Positions 12,007 to 25,032 are shown, counted from the first letter of the stretch. The stretch is DNA of 64,000 bases from Takifugu bimaculatus (GCA_004026145.2 CP034975.1:27028013-27092012); one strand, 5' to 3'. The notes: generated by a model not told the origin, from the letters alone. Translations and numbers: made by a program.

Positions 12007-13264
12007 CCATTGACTGCATCCATTCTCAAAGCTACTGTACAATTTCTAACATGAGTAATCATCTAAATGTAGTTGTAAACCATTTATTACCAGCAGATAA
12101 CATGGTAATTAGGGAACAATAGCAATTATTTTCAAAGTAATTTTTCTTTCATTCAGCAGTATATACAACCAATATTTAAAAGAAGTAATGGCTCAGAATT
12201 ACCGGAGCTCGGCTGGTATGTTTTATGTTATTGCGGTTGGCCTAACAACCAGACCAAGTTAAATTCATGTCTTCCATGTTTTCACCATGCAAACAACAAA
12301 AACAAAAAGAGATTGGTCCTGTCTCTTATTTCTTGAGCCTCCCTACAAACAAGAGTTTTAAAACAATGCCTCTTAAAAACCTAGACTTTCAAGCGATTGA
12401 AAATCTGTGGGAGTCATTTTATGTTGTCCACAAACAGACAATGGAGTAAGTACATCTAAATATGTGGAAAAACACGCTGAGATTAACACAGCTGTTAAAA
12501 GTCTGTACAGAACTCCTACAAGCAAAAAAAGAACTGGCACTAAATGGCATATGTGATGAAAGACTACTTGCAGTGATGACGATAATTGCCAAAGATGGTA
12601 GACTGTTAGTCTTGTGGATTCATTTGTTGTTTTAAACTAAAGCTTAGATTACAGTGCTGTCAAGAAGACAGCATCACCACGAAACCCTCAAAACTACCAG
12701 CAAACAACGCTGGACGCCTGGAAGAGGGGGGTCGTGGCCCTGTTTTAAACATTTAACTCAACTCAGCTGTGATTTTTAAAATGAGCAGCTACGAGAAGAA
12801 AGAGATAAAACCTTGCTTTTGTAGAAAAACACGATGCTCTGTGGGTTCATTCAAGTCATTTGGGCCATGTGACCATTCTATTTACTAAGATTTGCTTTAT
12901 ATGGACATTTAAAGGTGACATTAATATTAATAGTGCCATTGACCACATGTGTAGTTATTAATGTTGTTATTACTGAACCCTAAGGGTATACGTACAGTAT
13001 GGGGCCTCTGTTGTAACATAATTAGTACAGCTTTAATGTCAAGCCAGAATCAATAATTAGTGATTATTTGAAATTGCTTGTTTTTTCCACTCATACCTAG
13101 AGAAACAATTACATAAATGTTATAATTACATATGTAATTGCAAAGTAGTGTGCAAAAGATCAAAATGGCTCATTTGCCGAGTGTCAGTATTTTAGTGTTC
13201 TTCCCACCTACTTTTTAGGATGGTTTCCAAAGGAAAAGATCATTAGTGGAATACATTTTGTATA

Positions 13265-13337
<73 letters not shown>

Positions 13338-16300
13338 CTGCATGGCTGACCTGCTTGAGGCTGTACAACCCATGTTTGTCACAGTTTGGAAATTTGAGCC
13401 TGTATAGGTTCTCCAGCGGGCCTCTGTTATCCTCAGATGTCATCCTGGAGATCTCCTCTAAAACCTCGTTCAGCTCCTGCTGACAGGGGGTCTGAACAGA
13501 AGAAGTTAACAGGATCATTTAGGGAAGAATCCCATGTCATCTATAAATCTCTTTAGTGTACTTATATCCAAGTCCCTTTGGAGAAAACTTGACCATAACA
13601 GAAGGATAAAGTCAGTTGAGATGATGAAAATCTATGGAAATTTAAAGTGGAAAAATTATTCAAAATGTCACAAAAATACACATTTAGAACATTTTCACTT
13701 CAGCACTTCATGAAAACTAAATGCTGTCACAGGATTAAATGACAAGATCAGTCATGTCACCATCTACTTTCATTGCTGACCACTATTACAAAGCATCTTA
13801 AAATTCAATAAATAAACCAACAAAAGGCATCTGAAAGTACAAATGCGCTAGTTTGGGTGCCCCTCCTGAAGGGCAAGTGGCAACCTGTGAGGTCACCACG
13901 GCCATCAGCTCATGAAATGTTTGTGAATGAATGAATTCAGACTTGTGAAGCGCTTTGAGTGGTTAAAGAAAACTGTAAACAGAGCCTGTTGACCGTTTTA
14001 CTGTTTACCATCTTGACGAGGGAGATGACCACCCACCTCGAGCTGGGGTCAGGTTTGGACCCGTTCGGCATCCTCTTGTGTTTTCAAAGATCCTATTCCT
14101 ATTCCTATTTAGGATCCAAATTCACAATTTATGATGCAAATCACGTCTCTGTGGAGTCCCAACTTTCTTGGAAATGGGTCCGAGAGATAAAGGAAAATCT
14201 TGTATTACATTATCTGACCTGATATGACCACCCACAGTGCAGTGCTGCTATTCTTGCTGTCTGAAGCCCCTCCCCTGCACACATGCCCAGGTCCATTTAG
14301 TCCATTCTCTCCTTTGTCCTTTCTAATGGCCCTAACAGTTGTTTTGCACCCATTTGCATATACATTTTGTTGAGTTAATTGAGGGAGAAAATGAGCAAAT
14401 GCATTTAACTGACAACCACATACACCCTGCTCCACATGTGCTCTTCAGAGTTCATACACATTTACATGAAGAACATAAAGAATATGCATGTGTCCAACCA
14501 GCGATATGTGAAATGTGATTGTTGGAGTAAGGGAGAGGTGGGGGCTTGGAGGGAGCCTAAATTCTCCTTTAAATTACCGCCACTGCAAAAACGAATCCAC
14601 CGCGAAGAGCTTATTTTTCATTGTTTTGCATGAATTTGAAATTGGATATGATCAATTCCTGGGATGATCAATGGTCAGATAAAATGAATTTTAACAGGTT
14701 TGTCCACCAAAGCACGCCTCGACTGTCTGAGTGCCCATAGGAGGGCACTACTGCACCATAGCACACAGCACCACATTGACTTTGGTCCACCCATTTTAAC
14801 TGGCATATGAGAAGTGATTGACAGGTTTGTAGAGGGTAGAATGTGATGAGCCACATACATAAGTGAATAACCAATAAGTTTAAAGTATTTACGTATTGGA
14901 AAACCAAACATTACATGTGAGTCTCAGAAGTGCAAAGGTGTAAATTTGAACTGCCGTATTTCATGAAAAGATAGTTTAGGCCTGACCTGAGGGACAGTTT
15001 GGGGTCGAGAGTCTTCAAACTGATTTGCCTTCATCTTGGTCTTGAGTTTATTCTGGTGTTGTTTCATGGCGGACTCCTGCCACATCCGAGCATCACTTGG
15101 TCGCTTGGCGAGTGGGTTTTCAGTCCCGTGCACCTCTATGGTGGTACAAACATAACAGTAAATAATCTGCAGCACATCAAATATCTGTCCTCACATCGAC
15201 CTTGAATGAGTACACATAATGTTGCCCTTAAACACGGATCAAGTGTTTAGATTCTTTGATCACAAGCTGAGACATTTTTTCCTTACAAAACGCCTTTTTA
15301 CAAGTCACCTTAATCCTGAAATTAGAAGACAACCTTGTTTTGGGCCCTCAGGGCATCCTTATTCCAGTAATGGACAGTCAGGTGCTGAACCAACTGTAAT
15401 TACCACAGCTGGGATCATTTTCTGATTTAAAGTTCATTTGTAGCAGGTTGACTCTGAGCATTTCCTGTCGAACAACCAGCACTCCTCTTTTCTCTGGCAT
15501 GTGGAAACACAATGCACAGATAAGAAGTGAACAAATGAATTCAGAACAAAGCACGTGTGCCTGGGAGGTCTGTGAGGTTAACTCGGGCAACACACGCAGA
15601 ATCAAAAGATGTGACTGAATTAAAGACTCACAGCTGGTGAGTCCTGACTTGTGGACTGATGAAGGACTGTTATGCTGAGCAAGGATTTCCTTAGAGGATG
15701 CAAGCTGCCTCCTAGATGCCCCAGGGGAATTATGTGCATGTGTTGCGCGTGCGTGTGTGTGGTGGGGGGAGTGCATCTGAGTGTGTCTGTAATTAACATA
15801 CTGAAAATCAGAAGTGGAGCTCTGACAATATAAATCAAGACAGAGGATGAAATGACTCTCAGTGCTTAATTTTTTACACTCCATTCCTTGCAGGAAACAA
15901 TACAGCACACCTTTAGCCAACAGCTATGCAGCTACGTTGTTGACGCTAGTCTGGGTACCATAGAAACCACCTGTACAGTGTTTGGGACTTCAGTATTACG
16001 TGTATTGCCTCTGTGCAATACTTTCACAACTCTCATATCACAGAATGAGTAATGTTTTTCCAGTGTTGCTTAGCATGAATGTATTTGCACTGTTATTTTA
16101 TACAGTGAGGCTCAGGCCGAAAGTGGCCTCATGCCATTTCAAGGATGGGCAACTTCAAACACTTCACAGCTGTACAACGGCCAAAACTAAATGAAATAAT
16201 GAAGATAGCTTTGCCAAACCAGCAGGATGCTCTATAACTCTGGCATTTAATTTGTTTTCTCCAGGCTGGACATTACAGTTGGAGTGTGTGTGCTAGTGTG

Positions 16301-19300
16301 TGAGGGGTAGGGAGTGAGAGAGATCCTCAATAACGAAGATGCTCTGCAGATTAAAAGAGTGACTGTGACCATTATGACCGGATGTCACAAGTGTTGACAC
16401 ATTATATATTTGACTCATTTGTACCTGGGACTGCTCTTGAAACCTTTACTGGTTGCTGGTATATGAATTTTATGTCATATATCAGATATTATATGTGGTC
16501 ATTTTTCCTTCCCCACAGAAGTTTGGATTCTGAAAAATATAGATAATGTTGCCTGGTTGTTGTTTTTACAAGAAAAACAAGTAAAAACACACTTAGTCAA
16601 GACCATATTTCCCTCTTAGGCTAGAGCTAAAACTTTCTTAGGTGTAAAATGGTGGATCGTGTGGCCAAATACATCCAGGTTAATAATCTATACAGATCTG
16701 GACTTTGGAAGGTTTGAACATCATTCCAGAATATTTTATTTCGTCTAAAAATACTATTTTAGAACTCTTAATAAACTTCTTTTCACATATCATTCTAAAA
16801 GTGGCAGTGGAGCATTTCATGGTTTTGAAAATGTACACAAAATCACATTGAATCTGCCAGGAATGATATCAGTGACCTTGACATTGTCGCAGGTTCGGTC
16901 AGTCTAATAACTGCTGTGTTTATATTCTGCATCTCTATTACAGAAGGAAGGGCCTGCTATTTACCCCTAAGGAAGAGCTTTTATTGCAGGCCTCAGCATG
17001 CAGCCCCCACCCTTTTCCTCTGTCCTTTTCCTGCAGATGAATGTGCACAGACGCTCTCAAATTAAATTCTGAAGAAATTAAAGATCTAAGCAGGCAGGTG
17101 AAGAGCAAGAGCGTGTCTCGGCAGAGGTTCATCTGCAGACCAACCCGTGGTGTCTCAACCTTCTCAAGAAATAACAAGAGGGACACAAACAACTGAAAAC
17201 TGAACAGAAAAATGAGGGGAAAGTTCATCAGGTGGGTTTTGGGGTAGTTTTGTGCTTGAGACATGTAAAAATATCAATCTTTGTTAATGAATGAAAACAA
17301 CATATGAAACAAGGTTTTTTTCTCAGTTGTTAAAAATTTTAAAACATTTCTGAATGTTTCTCCAAAAAAGTTCTTACTGAAGAATTTCAATGTTTGTTTT
17401 ACATATTATTGGCATTCAAAGCCGTAAAACTCTTTCTTTCTTTTTTTGCAACTAAAAGTGGAGACATTCTCTTGTGTTTCCTACTTTGACTGCAGCATTT
17501 TAGCTGTTGCAGGATAACCTGCGTTCACATTAGACAAAGCTGGAAAGCTTTTATCTGAACTCTGGACTGTTTGCTCAGGCTTCTGTGCTGTTTACATCAG
17601 CATAGTTAAACTGATTCCCGGTACAAATGATTCCATCTGAACATGGGATCACTCCAAATGAGCATAACCGAATCCCCAGGACTGCAAGTTAGCATTTCTT
17701 AAGTCAACAGTGGTCTGCCTATTTAGGGTTGAGGGTGTAATCTCAGACATCTGCAGGGAACATCGTCTATTAATGTGATTACTCTTGTTAGAAGGATTAT
17801 TGGGCTGTGTTGCTGACTCTTGAATTAAAGCCAAATAAGATCCCCTCCCAGGTGAAGAACTTGGAGATGAGGGTTCATCAGAAGGATACACTTGTTTACA
17901 TTCACAAATGAGGGCCTGCCACTGCTTGCTCAACAGTCACATGTAATTCAAATGAATTTCAATGAATTGTAATGAAATTGCTGCAATATAAAAGCATAAA
18001 AGATTACTCTGTGCCTGCAGGAGATGTGGCATATTTAATTTGGGTAATTATCATGACTACAATGATGTAACTGTGGTTATCTTCTGACATAAAAAGGCCC
18101 GTCACAAAACCATTGTTTTGACTCGTTTTCTCAGTGAAACCTCTTTCCTCCAAGCTAGTCGTTCCATGTCAAGGCTAGGTAAGAGGTGTCTTAACTTAAA
18201 TGTTTGCATAAAATGATACTGCAATACATACTGACAGTTCATCAGTAATACACACCACCAAACATGTCAATGCACGCCAAAAAACATACCCGCAAAATAT
18301 GGATGCAATGGTACCAACAATTTATTATGAAGATCAACATATATGTGGAGAAGACACACGCTACTTACAAAACCTCAGGATGATCATTTATATAACCACA
18401 ACAAAGATGGTGCTCTTGTACAAGTCAGTACTGCTCAATATGCATAATTTGCATGTTAGCAGACATTTTTTGGAAAGGGATCTGTCCTTTTTGGCACTTT
18501 TATAGTGAGCTATGATGCAAAATGGTGCTACACATGGAGGGTGGAGCTATACATACCTGGCAGAAGGAAATTCCTAACTGAAAATCAGAAGTTGTGGTTT
18601 TAAATGTTTGATCTTCTTTGTGGTCAAATAAGGCACCATGACATGTCATCAGAACGGTGCAGCCAGTGTAACCTCACTCATCTCTAATCAAAATCAAAGA
18701 TATACGAAGCTTAACTCACACTTCAGTTCCATAAAAAACACTCTTACATGTATAGACTCCAGAAAATAGAAGTGAGGGAGCTTTGCTGATAACAAAGCTG
18801 GTACTTCACCAGTCAGTTGTTGAACTATGGGTCTGGCTGGTCTGTTAGCATCCACCTGTCACAACAGCTGCTTGCTATTGCTAAGTGTAGATGAGTCAGC
18901 TGTTAGAATGAAAACTAATGATGTGTTTTACCTCATTGTTGTGTCATTGTTTAAGAATCAAAACAGTTGTGCCTTACCATTTGTGGAGAGATCATCAAGG
19001 CTTGTGATATCCACATCCACTTTTTGTCCGCAGTGCCCAAAACCATCGAGGAGTTCTTGTAAAGGTAACTCAGCCTCTGCCCTCGGGTAGCATCTCAGCC
19101 CGCTGGAGCACCTCGGCGTGTAGACTCCGCAGAGTTCCCCTTCCCGCTTTGCACATACTGGACAGCAGCCGCAACCCAGCTCCCTCACAATTTCACACGA
19201 TGGTGTGACTTTGGGACAGGCAGCAACACGTTCTGCAGTGCAACTGGGACACCGGAAAGCCAAGTCTCCGAGCGTGATTAGAGGCAGAGCAAAGTATGCA

Positions 19301-19332
19301 AAGAGCTGCACATAGATGCAATATGTGGCCAT
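9436..19332 (-). CDS. igfbp2: IGF-binding protein 2, complete, four coding exons
   Basis: Secreted IGF carrier. The exons 18978-19332, 14987-15135, 13351-13491 and 9436-9621 add up to 831 nt, that is 276 residues plus stop, with all phases consistent. The ATG at 19332 is followed by a hydrophobic signal peptide (MATYCIYVQLFAYFALPL). The N-domain has the IGFBP signature GCGCCPVC, the GVYTPRC block and twelve cysteines. The C-domain has FPNCDKHGLYSLKQ, GECWCVNPYTG and the integrin-type RGD in VRGDPDC, a hallmark of IGFBP2. The linker has no cysteine. The exon 3 size of 141 nt matches mammals. The protein is a little short for IGFBP2 because the N-domain lacks the Ala/Pro insert of mammals. It lies tail-to-tail with igfbp5. 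The tail after the last cysteine differs from mammalian IGFBP2. Confidence 0.95.
10501..10579. repeat. Compound (TG)n/(GA)n microsatellite
   Basis: Imperfect tg-rich stretch followed by a pure (ga)n run near 10561-10579, inside igfbp2 intron 3. Confidence 0.8.
10641..11839 (-). mobile_element. Decayed pogo/Tigger-like DNA transposon
   Basis: The element is about 1.2 kb and lies in igfbp2 intron 3. The ends are inverted repeats: CCGTATTTTCACGACCATAA at 10643 and, read inward from 11837, CCGTATTTTCACGACTATAA. Each end is flanked by TA, the target duplication of the Tc1/mariner superfamily. Inside, on the - strand, are remnants of a pogo-type transposase: VAQRLPADYQE near 11480-11500 and NMDEIPLTF near 11232-11258, followed by VVLGCHGNGQ about 100 nt on. 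NMDE-plus-LTF holds the first catalytic Asp of Tigger-like DDE domains. A frameshift separates the second half, so it is not functional. A minisatellite has grown inside the coding part (11291-11475). Confidence 0.85.
11291..11475. repeat. Minisatellite with embedded TTAGGG motifs
   Basis: Five copies of a unit beginning aagatggc and ending in ctcctggtta plus one to three TTAGGG motifs. Unit starts are at 11291, 11324, 11369, 11414 and 11453, giving spacings of 33, 45, 45 and 39 bp, all multiples of three. It lies in the dead transposase frame of the Tigger-like element. Confidence 0.85.
11855..12005. repeat. (TATC)n microsatellite, about 150 bp
   Basis: Long tetranucleotide tract with a few tctg variants, starting about 16 bp after the right end of the Tigger-like element. 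Confidence 0.95.
12020..13265. other. igfbp2 intron 3, exon-proximal part
   Basis: No gene, RNA gene or recognisable transposon seen. AT-rich unique-looking sequence with short open frames only. Confidence 0.5.
13271..13336. repeat. (GT)33 microsatellite beside igfbp2 exon 3
   Basis: Pure dinucleotide run of 66 bp. On the igfbp2 transcript it reads (CA)33 and begins 14 nt inside intron 3. Confidence 0.97.
13351..13491 (-). CDS. igfbp2: igfbp2 exon 3 (first half of thyroglobulin type-1 domain)
   Basis: 141-nt phase 0 exon encoding TPCQQELNEVLEEISRM through KHGLYSLKQ. The block is typical of IGFBP2 (CQQELNEVLEEIS, FPNCDKHGLY). Its donor, gtcagc, is only 14 nt before a long CA repeat on the gene strand. 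Confidence 0.95.
13492..14986. other. igfbp2 intron 2
   Basis: No coding exon. At about 13850-13975 lies a fragment with the phrase gaagcgctttgagtgg, which I know from a dispersed tRNA-derived repeat common in fish. A short attcct repeat is near 14092. Confidence 0.5.
14987..15135 (-). CDS. igfbp2: igfbp2 exon 2 (linker)
   Basis: 149-nt exon in the family's position. The acceptor reads ccaccatag and the donor gtcagg. It encodes EVHGTENPLAKRPSDAR through SRPQTVPQ, polar and free of cysteine. The phases (1 in, 0 out) join exons 1 and 3 exactly. Linkers diverge fast, so identity rests on position, phase and composition. Confidence 0.9.
15136..18977. other. igfbp2 intron 1
   Basis: 3.8 kb without a convincing exon. 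An antisense open frame of 180 codons at 15378-15920 shows no family motif and contains a CA-rich stretch. Otherwise AT-rich, with no transposon recognised. Confidence 0.5.
18978..19332 (-). CDS. igfbp2: igfbp2 exon 1 (signal peptide and N-domain)
   Basis: It starts at the ATG whose complement is at 19330-19332. A GTG two codons upstream is in frame but is not a plausible start. It ends in phase 1 at donor gtaagg. It encodes the signal peptide, then FRCPSCTAERVAAC, GCGCCPVC, CGVYTPRCSSGLRCYP and the final HCGQK. The 12-cysteine pattern of the IGF-binding domain is complete. Confidence 0.95.
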
Positions 19333-22300
19333 AGTCACATGTGTTCTATATTTTAGTGGTGACTGAAAAATGAAGTGACCCTTGGAAGACGGGTATGAAC
19401 TGCAGGTTCATGAGAGTCAGCTGTGTTTGGGCAAACACTGATGCCACTCGCAGGGTCCTACATGCCCTCATATTACACCTGCCTGCATATCAGAAACAGC
19501 CTACAAAAGCTCAGTAAATCTATTAAAAAAAAACCTGCAAAACAGGCCTTTTTGTGTGGAGTTGGTGCACTCTTCCCTATGCCTGTGTGGGGTTCCCCCA
19601 GGGGCTCCGGTTGCCCCCATCATCAAAAAGCATACAAGCTGCTCGTGCGGATGACCGGTCTGGGCCCACACAGGGATAAACAAGATTTAAAAAAAAAAAT
19701 ACGTCATGTATCTCTAGTCATAGCTTTTACGTCTTAACGTGTTTGTTGATCAAGTGTTTTTTTTATTTCATCAAAAATTTTCTGTTTTATTTTGAAATGG
19801 AATCCTTCCCCTCATTTCAGACACCTTTGACTTCTGCCCTGGTGTGCTTCCTGCCCACGGGGTTGTCTGCCTCAATCCCTGAGTGTTTTCAGATGCACTC
19901 TAGTCTTTAAATAGTCCACGTCCACCTTGTTCTGTCTCAGGTTGTCTTGTCATGTGCCAGCTTCGCATCACATTCTCTGATAGGACTTTTCGGTTTAAGT
20001 TGATGTTGGAAGTGATATAGCTTTAGTTCTTTACAGATCAATGTTTTTTTGTATTTTAATTCCTGAATCATTGAATTAAAAGAAACCTGAAGTCATCCTG
20101 GCAGTGTCTCAAGATCCTGCATTCGGTGTTTGACCTTCCAGACCCGTCTTGTCAGTAGCAACGAGAGGATCTTTTTTGTCTTTTGTTCTCTTTTCAGTAA
20201 ACTGGAGAAACTTTTATGAAGCCATTTTTCATGGGACTTAAGAAGCAGCTTAAAACATTTTAAAGCATGGAGCTCATGATAGAAATGGGACACCTTGTCT
20301 ATTCACAATCAACCGACCACTTTTCTATCACCAGTGAGGCTCTAGAGCAGGCATAGACTGTAGAACAGAGGTGGTCTGTAAAACCTTGTAAAAATATGAA
20401 TATTTATCTGTCATCTGCTGTTTCTGTCCCCACAGTTTTTAATGGCAAGTTCTTCCAAATTCCATGTCTGTAAATCTACCAAAATTATCTATATTCTTTC
20501 AAAATTCAAATGTTTGTCCTATGCACAATTCAAGCAAGAAAATTATACACTGAAATAGCCCATTAATTGGGTGGGAGAAATCTGCATTTTCAATAGTCTT
20601 AGTGGACTCCTGGGAAATGCATTTCCACATAAACCACTGAGAAGCATTTATTCAGTGGAAGACTGATCAATTCTTGGTGTGGGGCAGGTGGATGCAGCAG
20701 CCTCATCCGTCTCGGGTTTGCTGTTGCATCTCATCATTCCAGATAGGTCTCCTTTTCACTCCTCTCCTTTAAATTATACCCATGTCTGAGGGAAATGACT
20801 AACTGTGGAAAATGTGACCAGCTTTCTGTGGTATTCCATTTGTCTCGACCTAATGACTCTCTGAAAGATGGATGTCTCAGGGGGCCAGTTAAAATGTCTC
20901 TCAGCACTCCAGCATCAGGTTGTTCTGGTTAAGTGTAAAATTAAATGCAACACTATTGTTCAGCTATTTCCCATTCATTTGGAGTTGCCAAGCAATCGGG
21001 CAACACATAATGCATTTGTGAGTGGAAAACACTGAGAGGCGCTCATAAAAAAAAGAAAAAACAGAAATTGAAGTGTTGCATTGTAACCATCAAGGGTAGA
21101 CAGCAGAAAGACTCGCGTGCTGTTTGGACAGAGTGTCTCCATTAGAGTCAAGGAAAAACAGTTTTGTTTTCAAAGGCAAAGGCTTGAATACTTGTGTGCA
21201 TTGTGGAGCTGCATTATGATAAATGGATTACAGAAAAGGTACACATAGGAGATAGAAGAGATAAAAATATATATGCTGTATGTATATATGCTTATAACAC
21301 TCCAATCTTATCTGTATTTTTTTTTTTTTCTGTCTCTTTACTCTGCATACGCTGCTACTATAACTCAATTTCCCCACGGGGATGAATAAAGTCCATCTTA
21401 ATCTTAATCTTAATCTTAAAAGAATGATCTGAGTCTGATGGTGACTGATATGATTGGAGTCATGCTCGCCTAAACATTTATAAGAGAAAACAGTTATGTC
21501 ATGCAGTCAGCTTTTCACCAAAGCACAGACTAAACTATAGACTAAACTAAGGCTGTTTGTTATTTCCTGTTTTATTTTGTAGTCCCCACCCCCTTTATGC
21601 GTAGTGTCTTCATATTTCTGATGATTCCTTCACTGCAGTTGCTGCTTTTATCCTGCTGCATTCTTCCTTCTTTCAGTTCTTTGTATTAAGATTAATAACA
21701 GATAAGGGGGGATGGGATGGAATTTTGCTACACGTCCACTGATTGTTTCTTTAAACATCTCTTGATGTTCAACATGGACATTCCTGCACACCTTGACTCA
21801 CACATATTTGTACCTCTGCGTATCCTGGCGGTCTGTTAGTCTCGCGTTCTTTTAGTCAGCATCTGAATCTAAAAAACATAAATCTGCCTTGTTTTGTTCT
21901 CTGACTTAATTTTGTAGATTTACCAAACATAGGCAGGGCCCTTCATGCCTGGACGCTACAGAAGATGATGAATCAGTTTGATCCTGGATCCTGGATCCTG
22001 TGAAACGGATCATTCCCAACTGCGATTAACAATGATGCAATTGCGGGTTCTTATTTTTGGAGGTTTTGGTGAACGCTAAGCTCAGCATACACGGCTGTAC
22101 GCAAAAAGACTGACGGGGGACTCGTCAAGGCAAATCTCCAAAAACAAAATTTCATCCATCTCTCTGCAACATCTCTCTTTTGGGCCGTGCACTCATCATG
22201 ATACCTGCAGCCAGGAATAACACATTTTTCATGACCAGTCCTCCGTGACATTTCTGCACTCATGCACGTGTCTCAGTCACTCACCTGGAAACTGTGGAAA

Positions 22301-24989
22301 GACGTGAGCAGTGCAACGTCTTAACTCAACAACTATTGATTATCCGCTCCCCCAGCTGAAACTGGATCCATTCCTCTTTATGAAACTCATTTCACTTTAT
22401 TCATTTTGTGTACGTTGATTAAAGAAGCTCACATAAGATTGATTCTCTCTGTGCAGGTGAGAAATGAAAAGATTTCCTGGCTTCCATTTATATTACTTTA
22501 AATTTGTGTTTTAGGTTTTTAAGGCACCTGCATAGATGTGAAACAACAGATTTTATTCTACTCTCATTTTGGGGGTTTATAACATCGGAGGAAACTTCAC
22601 ATTTTTAAAAGGCAATCTTCACTGGATTTTAGTAGTTTGTAGGTGAAATTGTTTGTTTTTTCCACTGTATCTTTCAAACTGATTCCCTCTGGAGCTGACC
22701 TCACTGCTGCTGGACTGGAAGTGTATCCTGCAGCACAGGTCTCTGCAGTCATCACAAGACTATCGTGTTCCACTGGAGAAACTTACTCATGAGCACGGCC
22801 TTATGCTGGGGTATTTCTCTGGGCACCTTTGCTCTGCTTTCTACAGCTCAGCAGTTTGATTTGACTCTTTGATGAATGCAATGGAAAAAATGCATTGGTT
22901 TTGTGCAATGGACCTGTTTTCATTGCATTTGAATTAAAGCGCACATTTTGTTTCTCTTTTTCGATTTTGGAGAGCCTGCATTTCTTCTGTGTCAGCCTTT
23001 TGAAGTGAAGTAATGTCATTTTAACCGCTGTAATAAATACATCTGTGCAGCAAAAGGAGTTTTTACTGTCTTTAGATATGCCACTTGTGCAGTGGAACAA
23101 GTGTCTTTCATCCCAATGCAGCTGCATATAATCTGTGGGTGGGAAGGATATTGCAATTGCAAAAATGTCAGCATGATGGAACTTTTGTCCACAGCGTTGA
23201 CGGGCGCAAACTCTAATACAAAAAAAAAAAAAAAAATCAATTAATATCTCAATCAAACAGTAATGTCAGACTGTAGAGTAAAATATCTGTTTTCTATGGG
23301 CACTTACTGTTGATTTGAGGTTCACTCAGAAACAACGTGATTTTAAAGCCTACATTTGTTTAGTGTTATAATTCAACTCACTTATCCAGGCATTAGGTTT
23401 ATTCTTCAAAAATCTATTAATGTAAACATTTGAATGGCGTCTTGTTTGCAGATTATTCACTCCGGAAACCTCGTGCAAATGGCAAAGTCATGCAAAGTGA
23501 CGGTAGATGGACCTGACAGACGTTACTTCATACCCCGGCTCGCAGAGTTGCGTGTTCCACATTGAGCCATGCTGACATCACACTGTGGCTGCAGTGTGGC
23601 GTGAGTCCCCGGGGCCCACCACAATAAATATCGTTCTCATCTATGGAGTGAGAAACTTCCTGTTGGGGGGGGCGTGTCCACCAGGCGTGACCACGCTTCA
23701 CTGCATGGCTGTTAGTCCATATGATGTGTAAATCATTTGTGTACAGGATGATCCATGATGATCCCAACTTCAGATATTTCACCACCAGCTTTGGATGTTC
23801 CACCTCCACCTTAGCCCTCCTACACTTGTCGTTTGTTAAAGTTTAAGTTATAATTTCTGCACATTTATTTTTTAACGTGTCTAATCAGGCATGTGCTTTT
23901 TTATGAAAAGCTGCCAATTTAGGGCAGAAGGAAAATAGTCCAATTCAAAGAGAAAGTTGCACTGGTCATTAGTCTAATATCCTTCTGAACAGTCATTGTA
24001 TATTGGTCCCTGTTGACAACAGTAACGAGTTGTCAGGATGAGCACATAACCTTTGGACTTTATGCTTATTAATGACATTTGTCCATTTCTTGCAGAGTAA
24101 AATCGAACCTTCAGCATTTATATTTAAAACCAAACAAAATCAGATACATTTGTCAGAGCTTGCTGGTATTAAGGCCTCTTCAGAGGTTCCTGGTGGGGAC
24201 TGTGTGTGCAACATGACTTTGGGTAGCATGGGAACAGCCGAGGGGAGTCTGGGAAAGGAAACAGGCTGCAACATCGCTGTTGCGCAATCCGATTAGCATT
24301 AGTTGCATAGATAAGAAAGTGGACCAGATCACTCTGAGGCTTCATGGAACAGCTGGTTCTGTTGGCTGGCTGGTAAACCAAGCGTCCGTTCCTAATTGAG
24401 GCTTTTCTCCAGATTCTGCCAGAAAAGACATCCTTCAAACAGCAACACACAGAGCTGGGGTAGGTGGCTTTATTGTTTTCTGCATTTTAAGCCCAGTTTG
24501 ATTATCTGTCACGCTGCACATTTATCAGATATTGGTAATTATGAATAATCTTTTGTTTGACTTCAAATTGAGCGGTCATATAGAGGAATAAGTGTATTTG
24601 TCTTGAATAAAGAGAAATGCTTCATATGAGCAGACTGTAACGAGGGGGAAAAAGCATTTCTCTGTGAACATCTGTTTTCGGTGTGTGTGTGTGTGTGTGC
24701 GGTTCCCACGAGATAGATTCATTAATTTTTGGGAATGTCCAGGAAGCAGATGGCCATCATGTCTGCTTCACCGAGACCTTATTGTTATTGGTTTTTTTTC
24801 CCCTCCCTCAAAATCATGGCTGCACTAGAATTAAGCATGTTTAAAATCCTAATTCTGTGATTTATGAATGAAAGAGTAATAGAAACAATATCATGCAGAT
24901 ACAGGGAAGATTATTCAAGTCTTTCATGTACAGCTGATTTGCAAATTTGGGAAAGCTCTAGAATATATTTGATGATATCTTTTGGACAG
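19333..24989. other. Intergenic region between igfbp2 and the RAMP gene
   Basis: It holds the upstream region of both genes (divergent: igfbp2 on -, RAMP on +). No gene was recognised. It contains a LINE-like 3' tail (about 21300-21420), a small GGATCCT tandem near 21982-22000, A/T homopolymers and a short (GT)n at 24680-24698. No clear TATA box or CpG island was assigned. Confidence 0.5.
21300..21420 (+). mobile_element. LINE 3' end fragment
   Basis: It shows the typical end of many fish non-LTR elements: ccccacggggatgaataaag followed by a short tandem tail of cttaat units. Only the last 100 bp or so is present, so the family is not named. Confidence 0.5.
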
Positions 24990-25032
24990 ATGCTGTTGAC
25001 TGCGTTGCTGGGTATTCTGCTGACCTGCTCAG
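24990..25032 (+). CDS. ramp1: ramp1 exon 1 (signal peptide)
   Basis: 43 nt from ATG to donor gtaaac. It encodes MLLTALLGILLTCS and leaves in phase 1. An open frame extends upstream to an ATG at 24864, but that would add a long polar stretch before the hydrophobic core, so I prefer the later ATG. Confidence 0.75.

Noticed and set aside
11813..12013. Open frame of Tyr-Leu-Ser-Ile repeats
   Set aside because: Pure translation of the (TATC)n microsatellite.
15378..15920. 180-codon open frame on - in igfbp2 intron 1
   Set aside because: It lacks domain features and includes a CA-rich low-complexity stretch; the intron is already explained by igfbp2 splicing.
22801..23256. 151-codon open frame on -
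   Set aside because: It includes a poly-Phe run from a homopolymer and no recognisable domain or splice signals.
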